Shown one piece after another: positions 20,835 through 32,800 of a stretch of DNA of 64,000 bases (position 1 is the first letter of the stretch; each line of letters opens with the position of its first letter). A model generated the notes under the pieces. That model saw nothing but the letters and a program-made list of their open reading frames with translations. It searched no databases and had not been told where the DNA came from. This DNA comes from Symbiodinium natans (taxonomy: Eukaryota; Sar; Dinophyceae; Suessiales; Symbiodiniaceae), in assembly GCA_905221605.1 (NCBI GenBank), contig CAJNDS010002113.1, forward strand, positions 823,501 through 887,500, in the 5' to 3' direction. The translations under genes were made by a program, and so were the position numbers.

Positions 20835-23800
20835 GTAAGGTCTTGAACTTTGGTTGTGGGAAGCTCCTAAACCCTAAACTCCATACCCTAAATCCTAAGC
20901 CCGCTTTCTACTTACTGGGAGCTTAGGCCTGGATGTGTCGGGCTTCTGTGTCGAGTCGCAGCCCATCAATCCTGAACCCAACCTGTGTCTCACCCATGTT
21001 TGGGGTTTAAGGTTTATGCTTGAGGGTTTTGGGGTCTGGGTTTTAGGGCTTAGGGTTTACCACAATTCGTGAGACTTTCTTTTTTGCCCTCACACTTAAC
21101 TCTTTCCCGGCTGCAGGAGACCTGGATGCAAAAGGGTTACTGTTGTGGAAGGGGCTTTGAGTTGCGGGGGAGCCCCTAGACGCCACGCTTGCCGCTGCAT
21201 CCGGCACACCTTGATGACACGCAGAAAGAAGCGCTCTGCAGTAGCAGCAGTACATCAAAAAACCGACCGCAAGGTTCATGTTTCCAGGGATTTTTGGGGA
21301 TCCGCATTGGAGATACCTGGACCCTCAATCCGGAGTAAACGGTTCAGGGTATGCAGGGTAAGTTCAGGGCTGAAGGAGTTTCATGGGCCCCTAATCTGGT
21401 CCCTTAGCTTCTTTGAAGGCTTCTGAAGTCTGAGCCCTTGGGTTGTATAGGGTACATAAGGGGCATAGAAGAACCCTTTGAAGGACCCATATTATGAAGG
21501 GACTATGTAACCCTAAACCCTAAACCCAAAACACCCTGCCTAAGCAGACCTTGAGCCCCTGGGATCAACGAGTTTACCAAGGCTCCATGGTGCCCTTAGG
21601 AGGCGACTACATCCGGGTGCAAGGCTGGGACAGCGATGAGTCGGGAACCACGTGGGGTTTATTTCGGGTTTAGGGTGCAGGGTTTTGGGTTTAGGCTTTA
21701 GGGTGCAGGGTTTAGGATTTTGGGTTTAGATCACTATCTCCCTGCCAGTCCCTACCCCCACCCCACCCTAAGTCTTAAACCCTCAAATGCATGACAAAGA
21801 ACCTTCAACTGCAGCAACACCACCAAGTGCAGGTCCTTGCTTGGTTTATGTTGTTTGTTGGGAGTGTTTTTGACTGAGCAAGGAACAAGGACTGCTTGAT
21901 GACTACCATACTAGTCGTTCTGGTTTAGAATATAATGTCATGTAATATGAATATAAAAAGCCAACAATGATAACCATAATGGTCATAGTAATACTGCCAA
22001 TACTACAAAAATCCCAAAGATATCGAGCCTTGAGGCCGCACTGCGAGCAAGGATTCGGCGAGCGGGTCGTCATGGTGGAACCGGAGACTTGATTCAAGGT
22101 AACCCCAAGCTCTAACCAAAAATCTCGGGAGTTGTGACTTCAACACCTCATTGCTGCTACAGTATCTGAAAACGGCTTAGGGTGTACCCGGCGGGAGGTT
22201 AGGGAGGGATCAGTTGTAGCAAAGACTATTCGGGCGACTTTCGATGCCCTCCAACAGCACCCGGCACCTCAAAGGAGAAACCGCAACCCCTGTTCATTCT
22301 CCAGCAGGGGCTTGCTGAACAATGGTCAGGCCCATGTCCCAACCGACAAATCGACTTCAAGCAGGGAGGCATCTTCTGTCTACGGGGGTAGGGGAAGAAC
22401 ATGTCCGTGTACGGGCTTGGCGAGACAATGCTGGCGTACTCCTATTTTTCGACATGTGAGAATGCTTTTCTTTCAACACGAGTCGGAAACCCTAACCCCT
22501 AAACCCTGTTCGATACAACAATTCCTTCTGACCATCGGGCCACAGAGGGGACACAAATAATGGCATCTCCTTGAATACAAGACGTATACCGTTGGGGACG
22601 TAAATTCACCGTACCCAAAAGAGCCCAGGGTCTAAGAATCATATACCTAAAATCGGCGAAGGTGTATGATCCCGATGTGTTTGGGTTCATGTCATCCCCA
22701 AGGCTAGGATGCCCAGTAGTACCCTTATTCCCTTTTTGGTAGGTTTAGGTTCCCTTATAAACCCCTTTAAGCAAAAAAGGGCACCCTTTGTCATCCTAGG
22801 TTACTGGGCAACCTAGAAGGTGTATGCCAGTGACTGAGCCCTTAGGACCCGCAAGCTGGCTTCCTGGCTGGTGAAGAACCATTATCTGGCAAACGCTTCA
22901 GCGATTGTGGTTATGTGCCTGGGCGGCATGTGGATGAGGGTTTCGGGGGGTTTTGGGGAGGCTTTTGTGGGTTAAACCGTTAACCCTAAACCCTAACCCG
23001 CTGCCAGACTTGTCTTGTCCCGAATCCAGCCTCCGCAGCTGCCTCCGAGGTTTGACACGTACCTTACCTGCGTTGATATAGACTCTCGGCCGCATCCGAC
23101 AGACACGTACACGTTGGAGGTTAGGAAGGGAAGGAAGGAAGGGAAGGAAGGAAGGGAAGGAAGGAAGGGAAGGAAGGAAGGGAAGGAAGGAAGGAAGGGA
23201 AGGAAGGAAGGGAAGGAAGGAAGGGAAGGAAGGAAGGAATCGACCAGTGGCATACGGCCACGGCCTCCTGCGCTCTTCCCCGCTGAGCAGGCCTTCGCCA
23301 GCGGTTGGAGGTTAGGGACAGCTGAGGGCGGCACAGTGTAGTCTTGATGTTGGCTCAAAGACTCCTGGAGTTGCGATCCGTAGGCTCGAAAAATCGTCAT
23401 GGTGTCAGCGGCCATTTCGATGTGCAGTGGTACCTCCGAAGTATGCTCGCACACGACCCCGAATCCTGAATCCCCGAGCCCATCAGCCTAAACCCTAACC
23501 CTTGATTCAGCCCAGAGCTTCGATGACGGAACCTAAGCCCTAAGGGTTTAGGGTTTAGGGTTTAGGGTTTAGGGTCTGAGACTGCTCGGGAGGTCACACA
23601 CAGAGATACTACATCGCACCAAGGACTATCGTGCTCTCGAAGAGGAGACCCCTACTCTAGTGGTGCGGCTGTCGGACTTATGCTTGCTCATGCACCTTGG
23701 CAAGGCACCGTTTCAGGAGCTACTTGAAGGTTCATGGGCAGTCATAAGTGGCGTTATAAGTAGGGTAGCTTGTAGTCTAACTGGTCAGAACCTCGTTTAG

Positions 23801-26800
23801 GGTACTTCTCACCCTGCTTATAGTTATCTACCCATGACCCTACAAGTATGTCTTTTGATGATTCATCTGTTCCCCTGGTGTGTATCAAAACATTAGGCAC
23901 CCCTTTCAGACCCCGCAAGCCAGGAATGTGCAGCTTAAGGCACTCTAAAGTTGAATACGAGGGTTTTTTCTCTTTGCTGCCAAAGGTCCGTGAAGGCTTG
24001 TTGCTCAAACGGTTTTGCATGCTTACCAGAATGCGTGCCGCCCACTTCAATGCCTTATCGGCCATGTTGCATAGATGCAGCTGCCATAGGAGTACTTACG
24101 CTTCGTCAAGAATCTGCCTACCTCCAACCTTCAGTCGAACATTGTTCCGCTTATCAGCCCTAAACCCTAGACCCTAAACCCTCAAACCAGAGGTACACCA
24201 TAGAACTCTTTCTCTTCCTCGCCGTGCACGGCATATCCATCGTCATGAAGCTCTGGCGTGACGCGTTTTTCATGCTACGGCCTCAGACCGTTTAGGGTTC
24301 ATAGGGTTTATAGGGTTTATAGGGTTTATAGGGTTTATAGGGTTTATAGGGTTTATAGGGTTTGTAGGGTTTATAGGGTTTAGAGGATTTGTAGGGTTTA
24401 CAGGGTTTATAGGGCGTACAGGGCTTATAGGGTTTATAGGGTTTATAGGGTTTAAAGGGTTTATAGGGTTTCTAGGGTTTAGGGTTTTGATGGAGAACGC
24501 GCTGTCAGCAACTTACTTCATGACTTAAAGGCGGGCCACCTCTTCCACTGAAGACTCAGGCCCAGAAGCCAAAAGAAGCTTTGCAAAAAAGTGAACATGC
24601 AGGGTTTAGGGTTTAGGGTTTAGGGTTTAGGGTTTAGGGTTTAGGGTTTAGGGAGGGTAACCCTAGGGTTTAGGGTTTAGGGTGCGAAGGGTAAAGCAAA
24701 GAGCCTTCTTGCAAACATTGGACACCCTTGAACCTAACCCAAAATTCCCCGTGGAGCAGTCCTAGACTCCTAGACGGGTAGCAACTACGCAAACTAGGCC
24801 TCGTGCGAGCGTGAGGGCCGAAACCCTTGCAGAAACCTGAAGGCATGATGCTTCCTTCATGTATCTTATAAGGCGGACAGGGGTTAGAATTTAGGGTTTT
24901 GGGTTTAGGGCTCATAAACCTTAATGTTCCTGCTTTGCGAGCTGTCTGCTGCCAGGATTGATGTTGGAGTTCTTGTGTGTGGCTACGTGCCCTGGCTGAA
25001 CTTGGGGGCCGTGGCTTTGTGGGTCTTCTTCAATTTGGAGAATTTGGAGCCCTAAACCCCAAACGCTAAACACTCCCTAAACCCTAAACGCTAACCCTAA
25101 ACCCTAAACCCTAAACCCCAAACACCTAAACACCTGAAAACCCTAAGCCATAAACCCTAAACCCTAAACCCTACACCCTACACCCTAAACCCTAAACCCT
25201 AAACCCGAACGCGGGGGTATTTAGGGTTGCTCGCACAGGCCAAAGCTGATGGACAGCTTGTCGGTTTAGGTTTAGGGTTTATTAGGGTTTAGGGTTAGGA
25301 AGCGCGAACACTGGTAAGAATGCACCGACGCATCAACGATGCAGGGGCTTAAGGTTTTGGGGTTTAGGCTACAAGGGTTTGCTGACTGCCGCATGTCCAC
25401 CTTAGACACTCTTTCCGAGCGCGAGGGCTGGGACTTAATCCCCGACTTTTGGAAAGCCTTCTCGTCTGGCAGTGCCCTTGCAAAAGTGCCCTTGCAAAAG
25501 CGCATTCCACATGCTCCGTGAACTTGGCCTTCATCCAGTCGGCGTCCCCAGCGAAGGTTTTAGAATCCTCGTCGCTGCCTCACGACGACCCTACTTAAAG
25601 TCGTACACCAGGACATACCAGGGCCAAGCGTAGCCTCGTTTTTGGTTGGCGTCAGGTTCTCATACAAACCCCATCAAGCCAAGGAACCGAAACTGGCGGA
25701 AACGAAAACCTCGCAACCTACATAAATTCCCGACACCCCCTACTCCTCTGAAAGCAAGGTAGAGCTTGTGCTCAGCCTCACTGGGATGGGCGAATTCTTT
25801 GGTCGAATTGGCATGCGCCTGGGCTTGATTTTGAGGGTCCAGGATGCAGGGATTGCAGCTATATAGCAAAGTCTCATGGATCCATGAGGGTCCTTAGGAC
25901 GTTAAGGATGCAGGGATTGCAGCTCGATGCTCCTGAGAAGCATGATGCTTGGCCTGGGGCTTGGTTGGATGACGAGTTTCCAACACCCCCCCCCCCCCCC
26001 CCACAAACAAACAAGAAAAGAAAACCTCCTGAAACCCACGTCTTGGTGGCCTGCCTTTGGCTTATTCTTGCAGGGCTGATTCTTGTGGCACGGCTGAGTT
26101 TTTTCGGGCCGGCTGCCTTTTCATCAGTTTAGGGTGCAGGGTTGCAATTGGACGCGCTGGAATAGAGTTCTCTTTGGGGTCTGGGACCCAGAGTTCGCCC
26201 TTGTCTCCTTTTTTAGGGTTAGGTTCCCTTATAAGCCCGTTGAAACCAAACAGGCCCACCCTGTGTATTCCTAGGTTACTCGTGGGGCTGGGGTTCAACT
26301 CGGCTTTCCGTGAAGGTGGAAGTTGAGGCGATGTTTGGCCGTGATGGAAAGTGCTCGTTCAGCGTGGGGGTTTGTGAGTTTGTAGGGCCTTTGGGCTTCA
26401 GACTGTAGACTTTTAGAGGCTTCGGTGGAGGATTTTGATTTTAGGGGTGTTGAGGTCCAGCGCTTCAGGGTTTAGGTTCTGATGAGCCTGGGGCGACATT
26501 TTTGGTACGCATCTCAACTTTTCTGCAGTCCCAGCAGGGCCCGGCTGCAAAGGACGCCGCTCCACGAAAGCAACACAATAGGGTAGGGAGGTTAAGAGCT
26601 TTTGGTGTAGGGTTGAGGTCGGATTCTGCACAACAGAAGCTGGCCACGCCCTTCGACACGTCCGAATAACTCCGGCAGGCACCTAACACCGGACAGGCTT
26701 AATGCCAGTTGAAACTGTCTTACGAAGCCAGCTTAATTTGAAATGATAAGGCTGCTCATGTAGCCCACGGCTTCTTGCCCTCAATTGTATTGGGTTTTCT

Positions 26801-29800
26801 GTGACCCGCCAACCCAGCTCCGGAGTTGTGTGGGGGAGGGGCGGAGGGGGGGCGGAGGGGGGGCGGGGGGGGGGGCAGATTTGGGCCAAATCCATTCACT
26901 TTTTGTGTATGTGTGTATGTATGAATGAATGAACGAACGAATGAATGAATGAATGGATGTACGCATGTATGTATGTATGTATGTATGTATGTGTGTATGT
27001 ATGTGTATATATACATATGTACTAACCCTAGCTAAGCCCTATAAACCCCACACATATATACGCCACAGAAAGCTGTCTGTAGTGGCCCCCCAGTAGCCCA
27101 CCAGCGTCGGCCCAGGCTGCGTTTGCTGCGGGTCGCCCGAGTCCTGCGTAACTCGAATGGGAAGAATTGACCAGTGGCTGCGGGCGTATCAGGGTAAAGG
27201 GTTTAGAGTTTAAGCTTTAGGGTTAGAGGAAAGGCCCGCAAGCACAGTTGCAGAAAGGGTAAAGCGTATGTTTCTGGAGGCTTCCTCTGGGTCACAGCAT
27301 CCTTGCGTTTTGGGCTTCTGCAGCATTGAAGCGGGGTGTTGGGGGCTTGTAGAGCGCATCGTTTGTATATTGTCTAGGGATGAACTGGCGAGCTTCTTCC
27401 AAGTGCAACTCCTTGGAGTTCGTTCTGGGCCATCAGTTCACCCTGCGTGACAAGTCCTGGAGTTTGAGAGTAACCTTCTGCACTATTTCAAGAACATGGT
27501 AGGAGCTTTGGATACTTAAATCCCTCTTGTGAGCACGTCCGCACGTCGAGCTCATGTTTGCAGACGAAAATCGGCCATGTCCCTTCAAGGTTCAGCAACC
27601 GGTGGCCATGTTAAGACGGAAGTTTTGATGCAAAAAGCAGGGTGCGATCGAAAGTGCGCGGGGGGATTATGCTGAAGAGTCCACAGAACTCTCCAAGAAG
27701 TAAGGTATGCCTTTGCAAGAGACAGCCATACATGTAGTTGGATGTAGTTTACTGGGTTGCGGGGGTTCCTACTATAGCTACTTACACCAAACAAGTATGT
27801 ACTTTTTTTCCAGGGTCTACTCCAAAGTAGGTTCAGGGTTCTTCAGGTAGGGTTTTGGAACTCATGACAGCCAAGTCGCAGGTCTGACCCGACTCTTGCG
27901 GAAAAGCACCTCTCTAAAAGAGCTCCTTGGCTGGTTTGTTGGGATTTGGAATAAAGTTTCAAATCTCTGTGGTTCTGATCCCTATATACCTTCTGAAGCC
28001 ATAAGACATTTCGTTGTTGCAGATGCCTCCGTCGCGGCAGATCCCCAAACCCGGTTTTCTCACCGTGGTACGGCTTCCTGCGACTACGCTGAGCTCCGGA
28101 GCCTGACATGACTGGGCATGCTTGCGGCCGATGAGCTATAGTCGCGTTTTGGTTTTTACCGTTTATTCTCGCAGTGTTATGTACGTGTATATCACTTTAC
28201 TACTATACAAAGGTCTTAATGTTGATATGCTATGAATATATTAGTATACATATATATATATTTATATTTATTTATTAGTATGTATGTATGTATGTATGTA
28301 TGTATGTATGTATGTATGTATGTAGCAAAATATCAGTATATGAAGATACCTCTTGTTCTAATACTGTCTTGGGTGAATGCAGAGCGTTAGAAGCAACCCC
28401 CTAGGATGCCACAGGATGCTAGCAAAAGCAGGGCACTCGAACTGCCCACATCTGTCATTCCTGGGGACAAGACACATAGGCGTACCTCCAGCGTACATCA
28501 GCCTCAAACCCCGAACTAACAACGTCGCGTTGCCGGAAGTGCTGCAGCCAAAGTAAAACCCCCAAAAGCTGTCTCAAGGATAAGACTCGAGTCGAATCCC
28601 CAATGTGTTCCAGATGCACCCAAACATGGGATGTATAGTGTGCGTATATATAGATGTATATATATATATATGTATATACAAGTGCATATTTCCTAGCATA
28701 CGTATATATATATATACAGCTTAGACATGTATGGGTATACGAAGCACGCCTTGAGCGTTTCTTGTCCCGAAGCGTTACCCACCGACAGGGTAGCTGGTCG
28801 GCTAGGACGAGGGCTACTATTCGCTTAAGAACCGACCAAAAATAGAAATAGTAATGCGTGTATTACCCTTATGAGGAGGAATATGTTTTTTTTTGAGAGG
28901 GGGGGGGGGGTTCTTAAGCAATTCGTAGAGGAGTGAAGGCAGAGCCAACACCGGACTTCCTTTGCCCAAGGCTCCGTCGGCTTCTGACCATGATGGCCAC
29001 CTGTATGAAACTCGGGCCAGTTCGGAAATGTTGTCTTATTTCTACGGAGCTTCAAATTTTTCCGTACATCCCAATAAAACCCCATTTAACCCATACAGTG
29101 AGGACCAAAAGAAGCCCCAAAGTATACTACAGCAGTTGATAGACCATGAACCCTTTTAGGGTTCATGTGGTTTTGCTTGGGTTCACTTCTTTACGCCTAG
29201 ACCCGAAACCCTAAACCCTACCCGCCAAGACCCAAGGAAAGCCCTGGGCTGGTCTTTTCTGATCTGCTTCGGCGTCATGCAGCTGGGCGAGTCGATACCT
29301 AAAACCCTAAACCCTAAGCCCTGTCCGAGTATGACTTCCCCCTAGCTGGGTTAACTTCAGCTAGGCTGCCCAGTAACAAAGGCTTAAAAAGGGTGCCCTT
29401 TTTTGCTTCAAGGGGTCTATAAGGGGGGGGTTATAGTAGCTTAGGGTGTTTGGAGGGTTTAAGAGGTCAGAGGTTTAGGGCCAGGGGGTTTAGAGCGCTA
29501 GGGGGGTTTATGGGACTTGTGCTTTGTCTTCATTCTAAATTCTCTGGGTTCCTGGCTCTGGCGAATCTAAGTTGACAGTTCCTGGCGTCCTTCGCCCCAT
29601 TCCCGTGTGCCTAGCCTAGCCATGTGGGTTCGGAGTGGGCCCTGCACCACACACCCTCAGCCTTCAACCCAGTTCCGGAATGTGAGAGACCCCTTTGATG
29701 CAGCGTGGTTGGGGGGCTAAGGCCCGTTGAGAAGGGCCACCCAGAATCGGGGACCCCCGTATATAGATCCCCAAATAGGATTCCCTTATGATAAGGACCC

Positions 29801-32800
29801 CAATAAGGTACCCCTAATTTCGGAAACCCCCTTTTGGGCATGCTATCTTGACCCAGATTTTGACGCTTGGGTCTGCGACTGGACGCTTGGGGGATGCCGC
29901 GCTCTCCTCATAACGAGGTCTCTCAATCGTGGGGGTTACATTATACATATATATAGTACTATATTGAGATCTTGATGTCTTAATATATCTTGAACATTTT
30001 TTAATTTTAACGCTACGCGACCCGCCTCGGCCTGGCCCAGTGCAGCCCCCTGAGCTTGTGGAGCATGCAGCCCATCCAAAGGTGTCAAGCAAGAAGTTGC
30101 GCACGGTAGTTTGGGCCTCAACGCCAAATGCTAGATTGATGTGATGCGAGGCACGCGGCACACATGCTCAGCAACAGAGGCATGCTTCAGACACGCATAT
30201 CGCTTGCTGCGGACCGCACCCCGCATGGACCCCTTATGACCATGGACCCCCTATGCCCCCCATGCACCCCAACTTGCCATTACCTTTCTGTGCCCCGGAA
30301 CCGACCTCTACTGGAGGACCCCTTTGGCAGTAAGACCACACCTAGTCTAAATGCACCGGGCAACACTCCGCCATTGCCAAGGACTTTTTGGGCTATGCTC
30401 ATGGTGGAGATTGTCAACCCGTCCTCTGGCAGACATTCAGTGCTTGGCTTTTTTGCTGGCGTACCGGCTTTTGAGTTACTTTAGAGGGGTTTTGAGGCCC
30501 AGGGTAACCTCGTAGTTCATGACCGGAGGGGAAGTAGGGCAAGAACTGATCAGGCAATTCTTCTAGAGTTCGCTTCTTCTTCGGAGCAGTGGCGAGCAGC
30601 ATGTTTCTTGATGTACAAGTACTTCCATAAGCAACAACTTCAAGATTCAGCTTTCATTCCTGAAGATGCTCGGATGGAAACAGCTATGCGGGCACGTACC
30701 TGCTGCAAGTTGTCACCTCTTTGTTTTCGATGTCCATTTGCCGGGCGTATAGTGACTGTAGATTCTCTCTGGTTCGCGTAAGGCCTCATCGTCATGTTCT
30801 GCAGTCCAATACAAAAAAAACCCGCAAGCGGGCCTTTGCGCAGAAAACCTGCTGATGCCTGTTAGCACTTCGGTGCAAGTCGGCATTGCTACGGTAGCTC
30901 CCCCATCCTGCAACAAAAGCGTCCCTGCACTAACTGCGGCCGCTGCGCAAGGATTGTCAAGGAGAAAGGGCATGCATACTTCGATGACTGCGCGCAATGT
31001 TTACGGGCCACGGGCTCCGCCTCTTGCCGGCAGAGGGCTTCTGGTTCGAAGACCCCAAAGCCTAAACCCTAAATGCCCGAAATGTGGCTTTAAGTCTGTG
31101 CAGTATCGCTTATGAACCCTGTGGAGCAGACCGCGGTAGCTGTTGTGGTTCATAGCTAGTGCCTAAATGCGTCTTCTGACTCAGTTGACACTCGGTTTAG
31201 GGCCGGTTTATAGAGCTGGGTTCCTGAATCCCATGATTCTGAAGGATTGGACAAAAGGTTGTGCAGGACATAAGAACCCCACTTTTTGCTTAAGAACCAC
31301 CGCAAAGAACATATTCCTCCTTATAAGGGCAATATAGGATGTTTTTTTCGTGGGGGGGGGGGGGGGTATCTTAACCAAATGGCAGGTCCAGTGTCCTGCC
31401 TGACTGCGTCACTGAGGTCATGGATGCAAACCTTTTGCTGTTTAAGCCGCTGGCCCAGCAGACGACGTTGTCCCTGCATGATTCGATTCGCCTCCTACGG
31501 TAGGACATGTGACAGACGAACCTGTCCTGGTGGTTGACCCAGATGGCATGAACCTTTACCCTAAACCCTAAACCCTAAATAAACCCTTTGTGCACAACTG
31601 AGGACAGTGATCGCTGGTGACAGTTGGGGAGAGATCGCAGTACCCGTCATTGAGGACAGGAGTGGCCTTCCTCGTAGTCAACGCGAGCAATTCTGCAGCC
31701 TCTTCTCGGACCCAGGGATGCTCCTTCTTCCCCTTTTTTGGGTTTTAGGTTCCCTTATCAGACCTTTGAACCAGACAGGGCACCCTTGTTATTCCTAGGT
31801 TACTCTTGGGGTCTAGTCTTGGCTCTTGAAAGAACCCTCCAGAAGGAATTGGAGTCCATACAACCCTGAAGTGGGGATGAGCACATGGCGTCTCTAAACA
31901 TGGGCAAACATCCGGGACACGTTTCCCCCAGTTTTTGCTAGGGCAACCAGGGTTTTCGCTTCTGGGGCCCTTGAACTAAACGCTTAAACCCTAAGCCCGT
32001 TTAGGGTTTAGGGTCCTAGGAAAGGGTTTAGGACCCTAAATGTGCGTGCTAAGCATGCATGAGGTAGTGCCTCCTTGGTAACATGCGCGTGTTTTCTTGT
32101 GGACACCCTTTTGAAGACCTTGAGAACAGTGTTTCAAATTCTGGCTTGTTTGCTGCTAACAGTCATCAAGTCCGGTTTCAAACAAGGGTTTAGGGTCCTA
32201 CAAAAGCGGGCTGAAGTGCTCGCATGCGGACTGTGGTTCTTGTCCACTCGCTTCGTCTTGTTCTTCCCGTTGTTCATCTGACCCACTGTCTGCGACAACA
32301 TCCCGCCAATGGCGACGAAATCTGCGTGTCGAGTTGGTTATGTGTGTTTTTCCTTGAGCTCTGGGCAACAGCTTCTCGTTTCCTCGTCCGGGCATACTTG
32401 ACGAGGTGTAGTTTCGTGTGCAAGTGCGTCCTTGGTGCGCGAGGTTGTGTGCCATAGATTTGTGTTGCCTGTGGGCCGGAGTTCTCTTACGCACTGAGCA
32501 CATCGGCGCCTGTGAAGACTGACGGTTCCGTTAACCCTTGTCTTAGCTGAGGGTTTGCATGCTACCTGCTTCAAGCAGGTTTTTGCAAAGAGGAATGCGA
32601 ACAGAATGCAAATGTAGAACTGTGTGTTTGACCGTTTGCTACGTAGCCTGTGTCGGCGGATAGTTCTTGCCTCGGCGATGTTCCCACTGGTGGGTTGGCC
32701 AGAGTGCCTGCCAGGCTGGTGGCAAAAGGCTACCCTAAACCCTAAACCATGAGCCTCAAACCCGAAAACCCGCATGCCATCGTGATGGGCTTGCGAACGC

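Noticed and set aside
23118-23240. CRISPR-like array
   Set aside because: A simple GGAA repeat with no spacers. No cas genes, and the genome is eukaryotic.
22993-23454. 153-codon minus frame rich in FLPFLPSFPS
   Set aside because: Translation of the GGAA array, antisense to a better plus-strand exon.
31446-31499. Extension of the pre-pore exon to a GT donor at 31,500 (FKPLAQQTTLSLHDSIRLLR)
   Set aside because: It also joins in frame to the pore exon, but the family motif ANLLLFK-TVIAGDSWG is restored only with the GC donor at 31,446.
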